Shown one piece after another: positions 1-8,511 of a stretch of 64,000 bases of DNA (positions within the stretch are counted from its first letter, which is position 1; every line of letters begins with the position of its first letter). Below the pieces are notes generated by a model. That model worked only from the letters and a program-made list of their open reading frames with translations. It made no database searches and had not been told where the DNA came from. Source of the stretch: Thiothrix sp. (GTDB lineage: Bacteria; Pseudomonadota; Gammaproteobacteria; Thiotrichales; Thiotrichaceae); the NCBI GenBank assembly GCA_008015155.1, contig SSFA01000019.1, positions 124,001 through 188,000 of the forward strand, in the 5' to 3' direction. The position numbers and the translations under genes are program-made.

Positions 1-1288
1 TATCCATTACCCCAGCGCCCACTAGTTTATAGCCTTGTGTATGCACTAAGTCACCGGCATCCCGCGCTAAGGTTGCTGGGTCACAAGAAACATACACAAT
101 GCGCTCAGCTTTTAATTTGCCTAAATGCGGAATGACTTCTTTTGCACCTGCCCGTGGCGGGTCTAGCAAAATGCGCTGGTAACTACGCTTAAGCCAAGGT
201 TCTTTGCTCAAATCTTCGGCCATTAGATTACAAGCATAGTAGTCGGTATTTTGAATATCATTCGCATGCGCTGCGGCACGCGCCCGTTCTACCATCGCTT
301 GATCACCTTCGACACCTATCACTTGAGCGGCTTGGCGTGCTAGCGGCAAAGTAAAATTGCCAAGTCCACAGAATAAATCCAGCACGGTATCGGTGGCTTG
401 AACCTCGAGTAAGTCTAAAGCTCGAATCACCATTTGCCGATTTAAGGTTTGGTTAACTTGAATAAAATCTAGAGGCTCAAACTTTACCTGCGTATTAAAA
501 TGAGGATGTCTGTAAACCAAACTGCCTTCGCCATAGACCTTATGGACGGTTTGGGGGCCAGCCGGCTGCAGATAAAGTTCAAAATTGAATTCACGCGCAA
601 AACTCAGCAGCTTTTCGCTATCCCCCGCTGATAAAGGTTCCATATGCCGCACCACTAAAGCGGCTACTTCATCATCTCCAATCGCTACTTCAATTTGTGG
701 CAGGGTTTCACGTGCATCTAGGCTAGTCACGAGCTGCTGTAACTCAGCAATCCGTTCGCCAACTAAGGGATGCAAAACCTCGCAACGCGAAATTTCCGCA
801 ATCAAACCGCCCGTTTTTTCTCGGAAACCGACCAAAGCTTGCTGCTTTTTGCGCACCCAACGCGCACCCAAACGCGCTTTACGCCGATACGCCCAACCAT
901 CAGCGGTTAAAGGCTCAAATACCGTTTCAGGCTGAACTTTGCCAATATGCTGCAAATTATCTAATAAAATCTGCTGCTTGTAGCGAATCTGTGCATCCAG
1001 TGAAATATGTTGCCAACTACATCCACCACAAATCGCAAAATGCTGACATTTAGGCTCAACACGATTTGCTGAAGGGGTTAAGACCGTTTCTACCCGACCT
1101 TCATCATAATTAGCCTTGTAGGAGGTATAGCGGAAAGCGACTTTTTCTTCGGGCAAAGCGCCGTCAATGAATACCGTTTTGCCATCGACCCGCGCCACGC
1201 CTTTACCCTCAAGGGTTAAGGCAGTGATTTCAGCTTCGACGAGGGGGCTATTTTGTACACCACGGGGTTTGTGTTGACGACGACTCAC
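1..1288 (-). CDS. rlmD: 23S rRNA (uracil-5-)-methyltransferase RlmD, 3' end cut by window
   Basis: SAM-dependent methyltransferase of the RlmD/TrmA family, which makes m5U1939 in 23S rRNA. Reading the minus strand from a GTG at 1288 gives an N-terminal TRAM-like beta-barrel, then an iron-sulfur cysteine set (CxxxxxCGGC followed by a later Cys in SRCEVLHP). The catalytic half follows, with a SAM motif (DLFCGLGNFTLPLA), the LLDPPRAG motif and, near the window edge, the VSCDPATLARD segment carrying the nucleophilic Cys. About 429 codons are visible, so only the last few residues are missing. There is no ATG near the GTG that keeps the basic N-terminus. The gene stands alone, with the Uma2 gene 50 bp upstream on the same strand. 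The family call is firm. Confidence 0.93.
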   Translation of the reverse strand, partial: MSRRQHKPRGVQNSPLVEAEITALTLEGKGVARVDGKTVFIDGALPEEKVAFRYTSYKANYDEGRVETVLTPSANRVEPKCQHFAICGGCSWQHISLDAQIRYKQQILLDNLQHIGKVQPETVFEPLTADGWAYRRKARLGARWVRKKQQALVGFREKTGGLIAEISRCEVLHPLVGERIAELQQLVTSLDARETLPQIEVAIGDDEVAALVVRHMEPLSAGDSEKLLSFAREFNFELYLQPAGPQTVHKVYGEGSLVYRHPHFNTQVKFEPLDFIQVNQTLNRQMVIRALDLLEVQATDTVLDLFCGLGNFTLPLARQAAQVIGVEGDQAMVERARAAAHANDIQNTDYYACNLMAEDLSKEPWLKRSYQRILLDPPRAGAKEVIPHLGKLKAERIVYVSCDPATLARDAGDLVHTQGYKLVGAGVMD

Positions 1289-1338
1289 TCAGTAACCTCT
1301 AAACTATTTGAATAATAAGGGTGGGTTGTATATAAAAA

Positions 1339-1914
1339 TTAAGGGGCTAAGCCCACTTCTTTCCGCACTTTCCGATAGATTTGTTCTACCTTCATGATCA
1401 AACCTATCGACTCCAAACTAAACTCATCCTCTGCAAAAAAATGCTCTACCTGCCACGCATTCCGGCGGCGATAAATCTGTACATGCGGATTATCTTGATG
1501 GACGACAACATATTCCAACAAGCTTGGAATATAACGATAGTTGATGAGCTTTTCCGTCAAATCAGTGCGGCGCGTGGAAGGTGAAAGTACTTCAACTAAC
1601 AGCAAAGGATTAGTGCGCACATAAGGATCACCCTCATTCGCACCACAAGCCACCATGATGTCTGGATAATAGGCAAACAACTTATTATCTTGCTCGACTT
1701 TAAGTTTCATATCCGACATAAAGGCCCGACATTCATCAGGCAATTGTGCATAAATCGCTGCAAATAACTCGGCATTCACCACATTATGCAGCTCACTAGC
1801 ACCACTCATGGCATAGATTTCACCATCAAGGTATTCATGCCGAATCAATCCATCACGCTCAGCTTCTAAATAAGCTGAAAAATCAGTGTATTGGTAACGA
1901 ATTGCCTGCGCCAT
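1339..1914 (-). CDS. Uma2 family (DUF820) PD-(D/E)XK nuclease-like protein
   Basis: Small protein (191 aa) of the Uma2/DUF820 family, which has a restriction-endonuclease-like fold and mostly unknown function. The family core is visible: an N-terminal EYLDGEIYAMSGAS segment, the acidic YPDIMVAC strand, then PLLLVEVLSPST followed by D and K residues (TDLTEKLINY). Together these make the PD-(D/E)XK-type active site. I chose ATG at 1914 because AGGTGA sits just before it; a GTG three codons earlier (1923) is an alternative. It is a stand-alone gene with no partner toxin, methylase or transposase nearby. Such genes are often multicopy in filamentous sulfur bacteria and cyanobacteria, and the cellular role is unknown. 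Confidence 0.85.
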   Translation of the reverse strand: MAQAIRYQYTDFSAYLEAERDGLIRHEYLDGEIYAMSGASELHNVVNAELFAAIYAQLPDECRAFMSDMKLKVEQDNKLFAYYPDIMVACGANEGDPYVRTNPLLLVEVLSPSTRRTDLTEKLINYRYIPSLLEYVVVHQDNPHVQIYRRRNAWQVEHFFAEDEFSLESIGLIMKVEQIYRKVRKEVGLAP

Positions 1915-1983
1915 TCTGCTCACCTATTTCATCATTCTAGGCTTAATTTTATCAGGATTAAGCAGATGCAACTGCTTTATCTT

Positions 1984-2766
1984 TTAAGCGCCCTGCTCCC
2001 AAGCCGCTTCAAAGGCTTGCAAATGCGCTTTCCCTGATTGCGTCAAGACCTTACGCACTAAAGCACATTCACTATCGTAACGTTGTAGATCAATCTGCCC
2101 ACGCATCAACTGGAAGCGCAAATACACTAGCCATGTATTCAGCACATCCGTTTCGCAATAATTACGAATGTCAGTGATTTTACCCGTTTGAAAAGCTTCC
2201 CAAACTTTCGAGCCATCCATGCCCATTTTGCCCGGGAAACCGTACAAGGTAGCGAGCTCATCCAAAGGTGCATTCGCGCGCCCGCTGTATAAAGCCAGCA
2301 CGTCCATTAAATCGGTATGGCGTTGGTGATAGCGGCTAATGTAGTTATTCCATTTGAAACTACTGTCCTCATCGCCCATATCCCAATAACGTGGGGCTGC
2401 AATTTTATGTAACATCGCCCGATAATGAATCACTGGCAAATCAAAACCGCTACCATTCCACGAGACTAAAGTCGGGGTAAAGCGCTCAATGCCATCAAAA
2501 AAGCGCTGGATAAGATCTTTTTCTGAGGCTTTTTCATCACCCAAAGACCAGACTTTAAACTCATCACCACGCCCGCGAAAGGTGACAGAAATCGCCACAA
2601 TGCGCTGCAAATGATGCGGGAGAAACTCAGAACCACCGGTTTTTTGCGCACGCAAATGAAACATAGCTTTAGCAATGCCGCTCGCATCTAGATCCCCCAA
2701 CTCATAGAGTTTACGCCCGCCTTCAACGTCGGGAACGGTTTCAATATCAAAAACGAGCGTGTTCAT
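1984..2766 (-). CDS. Predicted 3'-5' exonuclease, DnaQ/PolB-like fold
   Basis: 260 aa protein of the predicted PolB-like 3'-5' exonuclease family (PF10108 type). The N-terminus MNTLVFDIETVPD carries the first DEDD motif (D-x-E). SWNGSGFDLPVIHYRA is the second motif, and the C-terminal part has YCETDVLNTWLVYLRF, which fits the third, with Asp in a DEDD arrangement. I start at ATG 2766, which has GGATTTGAGG just before it; an upstream ATG at 2790 would add eight residues with no family support. It probably trims DNA or RNA 3' ends in the cytoplasm, but substrates for this family are not established. It is divergent from the Crp-type regulator. Confidence 0.83.
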   Translation of the reverse strand: MNTLVFDIETVPDVEGGRKLYELGDLDASGIAKAMFHLRAQKTGGSEFLPHHLQRIVAISVTFRGRGDEFKVWSLGDEKASEKDLIQRFFDGIERFTPTLVSWNGSGFDLPVIHYRAMLHKIAAPRYWDMGDEDSSFKWNNYISRYHQRHTDLMDVLALYSGRANAPLDELATLYGFPGKMGMDGSKVWEAFQTGKITDIRNYCETDVLNTWLVYLRFQLMRGQIDLQRYDSECALVRKVLTQSGKAHLQAFEAAWEQGA

Positions 2767-2868
2767 AGCCTCAAATCCTGCCAATGCCAAGGTGGCTCAT
2801 CATACAACAAGCGACAGTTTAGGGGAAAAGCTCTTGTAGTTTGGTTAAAGGTTTGCACAATATCGGCT

Positions 2869-3441
2869 ATGTTAAACACTCAATTACTACAAACGGCTTG
2901 TCCGTTTTTAAATGCTGAAACTTGCGCTTTGCTGCTGCCGCAATTTCGTGCTAAGCCTTATAAACGTGGCGAAGCACTCTTACGCCAAAATGAGCGCTGG
3001 CAACAGGTTTATTTGATTGAAACCGGCTTGATTCGCCTTTATTTCCTGCGACCTGATGGGAAAGAATTTAATAAAAACTTTTATCGTGAAGGCCAATTGA
3101 TTTGCCCACTTAGCGCTAATATGCAGCAGCATGCTTCTTTATTTGGGATTAGCTGCCTTGAAAACTGTGACTTATGGCAATGCTCAGCACCTTATTTTAT
3201 TGAAGTTTTGCAGGCACAACAGGTTTGGACTCAGTTCCAAAGCCATTTCTTAAGCAAGCTAGTTGATCACAAATTACAACGCGAACATGACCTGCTGAGC
3301 TTATCCGCTAAAGAGCGCTATCAGAGTTTCTGCGAACGCGAACCGGACTTAAGTGAACGAGTACCTTTAGTGCAATTAGCTAGTTATTTAGGCATCACGG
3401 ATGTGTCTTTGTCACGTTTGCGCAATAGCTTAAATAAATAA
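2869..3441 (+). CDS. Crp/Fnr family transcriptional regulator
   Basis: 190 aa regulator. The first ~115 residues read as a cyclic-nucleotide-binding beta-roll (KRGEALLRQNERWQQVYLIETGLIRL and following). It lacks the N-terminal cysteine set of FNR and lacks an evident cAMP-binding arginine-serine pair. The C-terminus (LVQLASYLGITDVSLSRLRNSLNK) is a winged-helix recognition region, as in Crp/Fnr proteins of the small YeiL/FixK-like type. The ligand cannot be told from the sequence. A membrane protein gene starts 82 bp downstream, and a perfect 7-2-7 palindrome lies between the two, so that gene is a plausible target. Confidence 0.82.
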   Translation: MLNTQLLQTACPFLNAETCALLLPQFRAKPYKRGEALLRQNERWQQVYLIETGLIRLYFLRPDGKEFNKNFYREGQLICPLSANMQQHASLFGISCLENCDLWQCSAPYFIEVLQAQQVWTQFQSHFLSKLVDHKLQREHDLLSLSAKERYQSFCEREPDLSERVPLVQLASYLGITDVSLSRLRNSLNK

Positions 3442-3447
3442 TCAGAA

Positions 3448-3463
3448 CTTATCATTTGATAAG
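3448..3463. promoter_or_regulatory. Perfect palindrome upstream of DUF1772 gene, candidate operator
   Basis: CTTATCATTTGATAAG is a perfect inverted repeat (7 bp arms, 2 bp centre) between the Crp/Fnr-type gene and the next gene. It has no U-tract after it, so it does not look like a terminator. Location beside a regulator gene makes an operator likely, but no binding is shown. Confidence 0.35.
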
Positions 3464-3523
3464 GCGCTTTCCAGCCCACTCAGTGATACTACATGCATCT
3501 TCTTTGCTTGGATTAACTTTGAA

Positions 3524-4051
3524 ATGCAAAATCGTCCTTATACCCTGTTAGAAAACACTAGCCTAGCTTTAGCGATCCTCATGTTTGGCATTATGGCAGG
3601 CTTTTTCTGGACTTATACCTTCAATGTGAATTTAGCCACTGCTCAGCTCGATGGCGCAACTTATGCGCGGGTACAATCGCTATTTAATGTCAATGTGCGC
3701 CATGCGATGTTTTTTAGCTTCTTTTTCGGGAGTGCCATCGCTGCGGTACTAGCACTAGTCTTAAATTATCGCCACTATCGCTCGCCCAGTTTTTGGTTGT
3801 TGGCTAGCGCGACTGTCTTGTATATTTTAGGAATTATTGTCTTTACCAAATTCATCAATTTACCGCTGAATTACTACACTGAATCATGGAACCCAGAACA
3901 ATTACCTAGCGATTGGTCAGCCACCCGCGCCAGCTGGAATGAAGCGAATGCAGGACGTGTGATCATTTCTGCACTCGCGTTTGTGTTGAGCTTAGCGGCT
4001 TTATTAGTGCGTAGTCTTAATCCCTGTCCAAAACTACAAGCCAACACCTAA
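3524..4051 (+). CDS. DUF1772 (anthrone-oxygenase-like) membrane protein
   Basis: 175 aa integral membrane protein with four predicted hydrophobic segments (about residues 11-33, 58-82, 89-110 and 146-164). The first helix region (GIMAGFFWTYTFNVNLATA) and the loop with FTKFINLPLNYYTESW are typical of the DUF1772/anthrone oxygenase family, whose bacterial members have no proven reaction. It follows the Crp/Fnr regulator on the same strand and may be controlled by it through the palindrome at 3448-3463. It ends 3 bp before the convergent ASPIC-domain gene. Confidence 0.75.
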   Translation: MQNRPYTLLENTSLALAILMFGIMAGFFWTYTFNVNLATAQLDGATYARVQSLFNVNVRHAMFFSFFFGSAIAAVLALVLNYRHYRSPSFWLLASATVLYILGIIVFTKFINLPLNYYTESWNPEQLPSDWSATRASWNEANAGRVIISALAFVLSLAALLVRSLNPCPKLQANT

Positions 4052-4053
4052 CA

Positions 4054-5700
4054 TTACTGCGGATACCAATAGCGTACTTGGGGATCATCTTTTTTAATCA
4101 GCACAAACTGATTCGCAAACACTCGATATTCTGCACTCCATTGGCCATCTGGCCATTGGATGCGGATGGTAGCTCGCTCAGCCACACCTAAACCCACATG
4201 CACAAACCCCGATTCACCGGAAGCATGTCCACCTCCAACTTGAATCCGCCTAATTTGTGAAGGCACGCCCGTCTTAATCGCAATGGTGGCGCCGACAGCA
4301 TTACGATTTACACCCGCCTGTTCTAACTCAATCTCCAACCAATTACCCATCGGCTGGGAGCCTTGGGCAGTTTTCGCACCTAAGTTGCGAAAAACGCTGA
4401 CAGGATCTTTACGATTCACCACGATTAAATCTAATAAGCCGTCTGCATTGAAATCATGCAAAGTAGCACCTCGCCCACGCCGTGGTAAATCAATGCCTGC
4501 GTCATGCCCAGCTTCGTAAAACTTTTTATTCCACTGCCCAAGCAGCAAATTGTCTGGGTCAAATGCCGCAAAATCCGGCATGGCTTCGACATTGCCTTTG
4601 GCGATAAATAGATCAAGCTTGGTATCGTTATTGACATCATCAAACTCAGCATGCCACCCCGTTGATGGTTTTAAATCCTCTCCACTATACGGACGGTGCG
4701 CAGTGGCTTGGCGCTCATAAGCGATATCCTTGTAAATAGGTCGATCTTCTTCGGCTTCATCATCCAAGACTTGTAAACGGGTATCGCCCATCGAGGTTAA
4801 TGCATATTCAGGGAAACCATCCCCTTCTAAATCACCTTCTGCTATCCCCATCCCCCAGATCAACACGCGCTGCCAACCATCATTGCGACTATAAAGTTTT
4901 GGTGGATTATCCGCAGGAACTCGCCAGAGCTGCTCCTCACCTTCACGATAATATTGGCGGTCATTAGTGATGCGTAAAGAAGGCTCACCACTTTTATTCC
5001 AATCAGTGAATAACATCGACAAAGCGCAAAAGCCGGGGGCTAGTGCAGTGCGTTCGTGATAATCAGCTTGATCTTTGGAGCTTGGGCGGAATAAATCGTT
5101 TTCATGACAAGTTCCCCAAGGTGAACCGGGCGCTGATCGATCGACATAATTGCCAAAAGCTAGGGTCGGATAGATTTGACCTTTTTCAAAAGTTGCTGCA
5201 AAGGCAGTCGTCCAAGCATTGCCACCATCATAATTCCACAGCTTATTAGCCTTCGTGAAGCTGCAATCGGGGCCACCTTTTAAGAGTAGATTGCGCCCTA
5301 CTCGCAGTAAGACCAAATCTTCAAACCCATCATTATCAATATCTAATGGATAAGCACCTGTGACTTGTTTGAGATCGCTTTCTTCTAGCGCTAAAGTTTG
5401 AGGCTTAAATACTAAAGCCTCACCTGCCTTACTAGCATTGGTATAAAGTTTAGCCGATTGTTCGCCACCTGCAATGAACACATCTGGCATGCGATCATGG
5501 TTACAATCTAAAACGGCCAAACCACCACCCACGAAAAACTCCCAAGGCCCGGTGTATTGCTGGTCAATACCAGCGCTTGCGGTTTCATCATGCATCAAGG
5601 GGATATCCATCGCTACAGACGCTTTAACCGGTTCTTCTGCAACTAAGAGCGGTGATAGCAGGCAGCAGCTAAGGAAGAGAGAAACTTTCGAAATGCGCAT
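4054..5700 (-). CDS. FG-GAP/VCBS repeat protein with C-terminal ASPIC/UnbV domain (CRTAC1 family)
   Basis: 548 aa exported protein. Residues 1-21 form a Sec signal peptide. The body has several Ca-binding FG-GAP/VCBS blades with the D-x-D/N-x-D-G-x-x-D pattern (DCNHDRMPD, DIDNDGFED, DVNNDTKLD, DFNADGLLD), implying a periplasmic or surface beta-propeller. The last ~100 residues (VNRNAVGATIAIKTG, VGGGHASGESGFVHVGLG, IRIQWPDG) are the ASPIC/UnbV domain. Its ATG shares one base with the stop of the di-haem gene (TAATG), so translation is coupled. Proteins of this class often accompany c-type cytochromes; the role is unknown. It is the third gene of the ROK-led operon. Confidence 0.88.
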   Translation of the reverse strand: MRISKVSLFLSCCLLSPLLVAEEPVKASVAMDIPLMHDETASAGIDQQYTGPWEFFVGGGLAVLDCNHDRMPDVFIAGGEQSAKLYTNASKAGEALVFKPQTLALEESDLKQVTGAYPLDIDNDGFEDLVLLRVGRNLLLKGGPDCSFTKANKLWNYDGGNAWTTAFAATFEKGQIYPTLAFGNYVDRSAPGSPWGTCHENDLFRPSSKDQADYHERTALAPGFCALSMLFTDWNKSGEPSLRITNDRQYYREGEEQLWRVPADNPPKLYSRNDGWQRVLIWGMGIAEGDLEGDGFPEYALTSMGDTRLQVLDDEAEEDRPIYKDIAYERQATAHRPYSGEDLKPSTGWHAEFDDVNNDTKLDLFIAKGNVEAMPDFAAFDPDNLLLGQWNKKFYEAGHDAGIDLPRRGRGATLHDFNADGLLDLIVVNRKDPVSVFRNLGAKTAQGSQPMGNWLEIELEQAGVNRNAVGATIAIKTGVPSQIRRIQVGGGHASGESGFVHVGLGVAERATIRIQWPDGQWSAEYRVFANQFVLIKKDDPQVRYWYPQ

Positions 5701-7112
5701 TATTCGATCACCAAGGTTTTTAGATAGGCTAACAAAGTGGAACGCTCAGCTTCCGTAAGCGCAATATAAGCATCGCGCGCTGCGCGCCCTTCGCCCCCAT
5801 GAGCTCGAATAATTTCATTTAAGGTCAGTTGATCACCTCGATGCCCATAAGGAGCTGTCGAAGCAATACCCCAAAGTTCAGAGGTCATAAACTGATCACG
5901 TTCAACAAAGCGCTGGGAGAGTAATTCATTACCTAAACTAGCAACTTGCTCGTCAGCAATGACATGGCGCTTCAAATCACCAAATAAAGGAATAAGATAT
6001 TCACCTTTATCGTTCTTTTTCAAATTTTTAGCCCAGGCCTCTAAAGCAAAATCATAACTTAGCTTGGCTTGTGCATTTTCACCTTGACGTAAGGTGCCAG
6101 CAGTATCCCATAAACCGGGATCAGTGAAATTTAAACTTTTTAAAGGCAAACTTGGGATATGACAGCTAGCACATTGAATTTTTTGGAAAACCTTTTCACC
6201 CTGCCCAGCAGCTTGTTGCCAGTTAAGGTCTTCAGGCTGTTTCTGAATCGGTGGTGGCAAACTAGCTTGCCAAGCGACTAAAGCGGAAATATCAGCGGGA
6301 CTCAGCTCATTCTTAATCCCATCTTCATCAAAGTCCTCTTCACCTGTCCAACGTGTGCCAAAGCGTTCGATGGCTTGCATGCCATGATGCTGATTCATCG
6401 CATTGATGGTGAATTGACGTAAAGACGCGAACACACCTTTTTGGCTAAAGGGACGAATAATTAAATCGGTATCGATACCTTGAAGCGCGCTTAGATCTAA
6501 TACACCATCGGGCTGTGCGGTAATAAAGCCATAGGAAACGCCTTTACTAAGCAACTCAGCCTTAACCGGCTGCTTTGAAAGACGTGCCTCTTTTAGAGCC
6601 TCTGCACGAATGTTATGCAAATCAGTGGTCATTTCCCGCGCTAATAGCTCAACTAAGCCAGCTCCAAACAGATGGTTAGTATTACGCTCATTGGAGAATT
6701 GCGGGTCGAGGCTATCAAAATCAGCGTTCACAAAGCCTTCAGAGACAAAGACATTCGCCGTAAAATCGCCTGCCCCTCCCACTTTAGGTTCATTATGACA
6801 ACCTGCACAAGCAGCTGCATCTAAACCCGCCGTTCGACTAAACGTGAACTCACTCATGCGCTTCTTTTTAGTGGGGATAATGGCCTGAGTTGCTTTAGGA
6901 CGACCTGCACCTTCTTCGCGGGTAAAGCGAGCAATAAATAATTTCTCACCATAATTGCGAATATGTTCTAAATCGTCTGCAGAAGCAGTACCATTCGGTA
7001 TTTGAAAATTAGACTGCACATGTTGATCCAACCAAGGCTCATTACCAGCATGAGCTGCAGCTGCATTCAGGCTTAAGGTCAGCCAAGTAAAGATTAACCC
7101 AATACGCTTCAC
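5700..7112 (-). CDS. Di-haem oxidoreductase, cytochrome c peroxidase-like (DHOR family)
   Basis: 470 aa periplasmic cytochrome. A signal peptide covers about residues 1-22. Two c-type haem sites are visible, CAGCH at 102-106 and CASCH at 314-318. The C-terminus has the family's loop (TAPYGHRGDQLTLNEIIRAHGGEG), equivalent to the conserved HDGR/HGGEA region of di-haem oxidoreductases (PF06537 type). Length and motif order fit that family better than short bacterial cytochrome c peroxidases. Electron donor and substrate are unknown. The GTG start overlaps the stop of the ROK regulator by four bases (GTGA) and the stop overlaps the next ATG, so three genes are translated as a unit. Confidence 0.88.
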   Translation of the reverse strand: MKRIGLIFTWLTLSLNAAAAHAGNEPWLDQHVQSNFQIPNGTASADDLEHIRNYGEKLFIARFTREEGAGRPKATQAIIPTKKKRMSEFTFSRTAGLDAAACAGCHNEPKVGGAGDFTANVFVSEGFVNADFDSLDPQFSNERNTNHLFGAGLVELLAREMTTDLHNIRAEALKEARLSKQPVKAELLSKGVSYGFITAQPDGVLDLSALQGIDTDLIIRPFSQKGVFASLRQFTINAMNQHHGMQAIERFGTRWTGEEDFDEDGIKNELSPADISALVAWQASLPPPIQKQPEDLNWQQAAGQGEKVFQKIQCASCHIPSLPLKSLNFTDPGLWDTAGTLRQGENAQAKLSYDFALEAWAKNLKKNDKGEYLIPLFGDLKRHVIADEQVASLGNELLSQRFVERDQFMTSELWGIASTAPYGHRGDQLTLNEIIRAHGGEGRAARDAYIALTEAERSTLLAYLKTLVIE

Positions 7113-8329
7113 TCACCTACTCCTAGGGTACGATCTAAAGTTTGTAAAGTAGTCATGGCGCAACCTAGATGGATTAAGGCTTGAGAATCTTCATAGCAAT
7201 ACAAATTGACATCGCTGGCTTCCAACATATTGCCATTGTGGCGCAAGGCATTGCGAATCTCAGGCTCCATTAAATCAAAGGCACGCACGCCCCCACCAAT
7301 GAAGGCAAGGGTGATAGGATCAATCAAAGCGAACAAACTGCGCAGAGCATTGCCTAGAGCACGTCCTGCTTCTCGATAAGCCTCGCGCTCAATCCCTTCC
7401 TGCTCATGTGCACGGCGCGCTAACTCAATCATGGCCACTGGATCAATTTCGCTTACTGGTGGACTCGTTTCTGGTAAACCAGAGACACGTCGCCAGATGG
7501 CATAATCCCCTACATAAGCTTCCACACAACCGTATTGCCCACAGCGACACAAAGCGCCCTCTTTGATCACATGCACCATATGTCCAAATTCGGCAGCAGA
7601 TGATTGCCGACCAATAAAGCGTCGACCTTTTAGGACTAAACCCATCCCAATCCCTGAACCTAATAAAATCGCCGCAAAATCGTCGCCAAAGCGCTGTGAG
7701 TCTTGCCAATGCAAGGCTTCAGCCGCCATATTGCAGTCATTAGCCACCCATACAGGCACATTAAAAGCTTTGTGTAGCATTGCACCCAAAGGCAAATTCA
7801 GAAGCATGGTCATAGGCGACCACAACATTGTTTGCCCGCCTGCATCTACTACACCTTGCACACCCACACTGATATAACGCAGAGGGATAGGATTTGCCCC
7901 CTGCTGACTCATGAGGCGGGTCACCGCCCTTAACAGATAATGTTCGAAATCCTCTGTGCTAGCCGCACGTGACTCAAAATGCTCCTCTGCCTTCGCTAAA
8001 ACCTGTCCTGAATAGTCTTGCAACCATGCAGTCAGTTTATTAATCGACAATACAATGACTACAATGCAACCAATTTGTGGATTTAGCGATAAAGTCACTC
8101 GAGGCCGTCCACGTCGATTCACTGCCTCTTGGCTGTGTCCAAGCTCAGAACGACTAAGGAGCAAGCCATCTGTGATTAAAGTGGAAGTAATAGTGGAGAC
8201 TGTGGCGGGTGATAAACCAGTGTGCTCTACGATCTCAGTCCTTGAGACACAGCCATAACGTCTGAGTACTTGAATAATTAATCGTGTGTTTTGGCGTCTG
8301 ACATCATCCGTGCGCACTAATGCAGGCAT
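7109..8329 (-). CDS. ROK family transcriptional regulator (XylR/NagC type)
   Basis: 406 aa regulator. The N-terminus has a winged helix-turn-helix (RYGCVSRTEIVEHTGLSPATVSTITSTLI, about residues 24-52), followed by a sugar-kinase-like ROK domain. The domain includes the zinc-binding signature CRCGQYGCVEAYVG and the GSGIGMG phosphate-loop region. GGGAGG lies seven bases before the ATG. It is divergent from xylFHG, with 182 bp between, so it is probably the repressor of that operon. It also heads an operon with a di-haem oxidoreductase and an ASPIC protein, which is unusual for a sugar repressor. The inducer is presumably a sugar; which one is not visible. Confidence 0.88.
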   Translation of the reverse strand: MPALVRTDDVRRQNTRLIIQVLRRYGCVSRTEIVEHTGLSPATVSTITSTLITDGLLLSRSELGHSQEAVNRRGRPRVTLSLNPQIGCIVVIVLSINKLTAWLQDYSGQVLAKAEEHFESRAASTEDFEHYLLRAVTRLMSQQGANPIPLRYISVGVQGVVDAGGQTMLWSPMTMLLNLPLGAMLHKAFNVPVWVANDCNMAAEALHWQDSQRFGDDFAAILLGSGIGMGLVLKGRRFIGRQSSAAEFGHMVHVIKEGALCRCGQYGCVEAYVGDYAIWRRVSGLPETSPPVSEIDPVAMIELARRAHEQEGIEREAYREAGRALGNALRSLFALIDPITLAFIGGGVRAFDLMEPEIRNALRHNGNMLEASDVNLYCYEDSQALIHLGCAMTTLQTLDRTLGVGE

Positions 8330-8352
8330 CGATCACCCTCCCTAAATATTTT

Positions 8353-8381
8353 GACTAGTGAACTAAATCTAGCGACCAGTC
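8353..8381. promoter_or_regulatory. Imperfect inverted repeat in ROK-xylF divergent region
   Basis: GACTAGT and ACCAGTC (one mismatch in seven) are separated by 15 bases in the divergent intergenic region. The first arm runs into a second small dyad, TAGTgaACTA. This is a candidate ROK operator by position only. A TTGACA at 8405-8410 may be the xylF -35 box, but no good -10 follows at standard spacing. Confidence 0.25.
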
Positions 8382-8511
8382 TCTAAATTCATTTGAAAAG
8401 TATATTGACACAGGTTTTTTTTTGCGTCACTATTTTTTTCGAGACTTAAAATAAAATAGTCAACGACCGAATAGATCATTAACTTAAGTACATCTCTTTG
8501 GAGGAGATCAC

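Noticed and set aside
585..935. Plus-strand open frame at the left edge
   Set aside because: It is antisense to rlmD, whose protein is clearly conserved in the other strand.
1339..1914. Uma2 gene as part of a restriction or mobile system
   Set aside because: No methyltransferase, transposase, terminal repeats or composition change around it.
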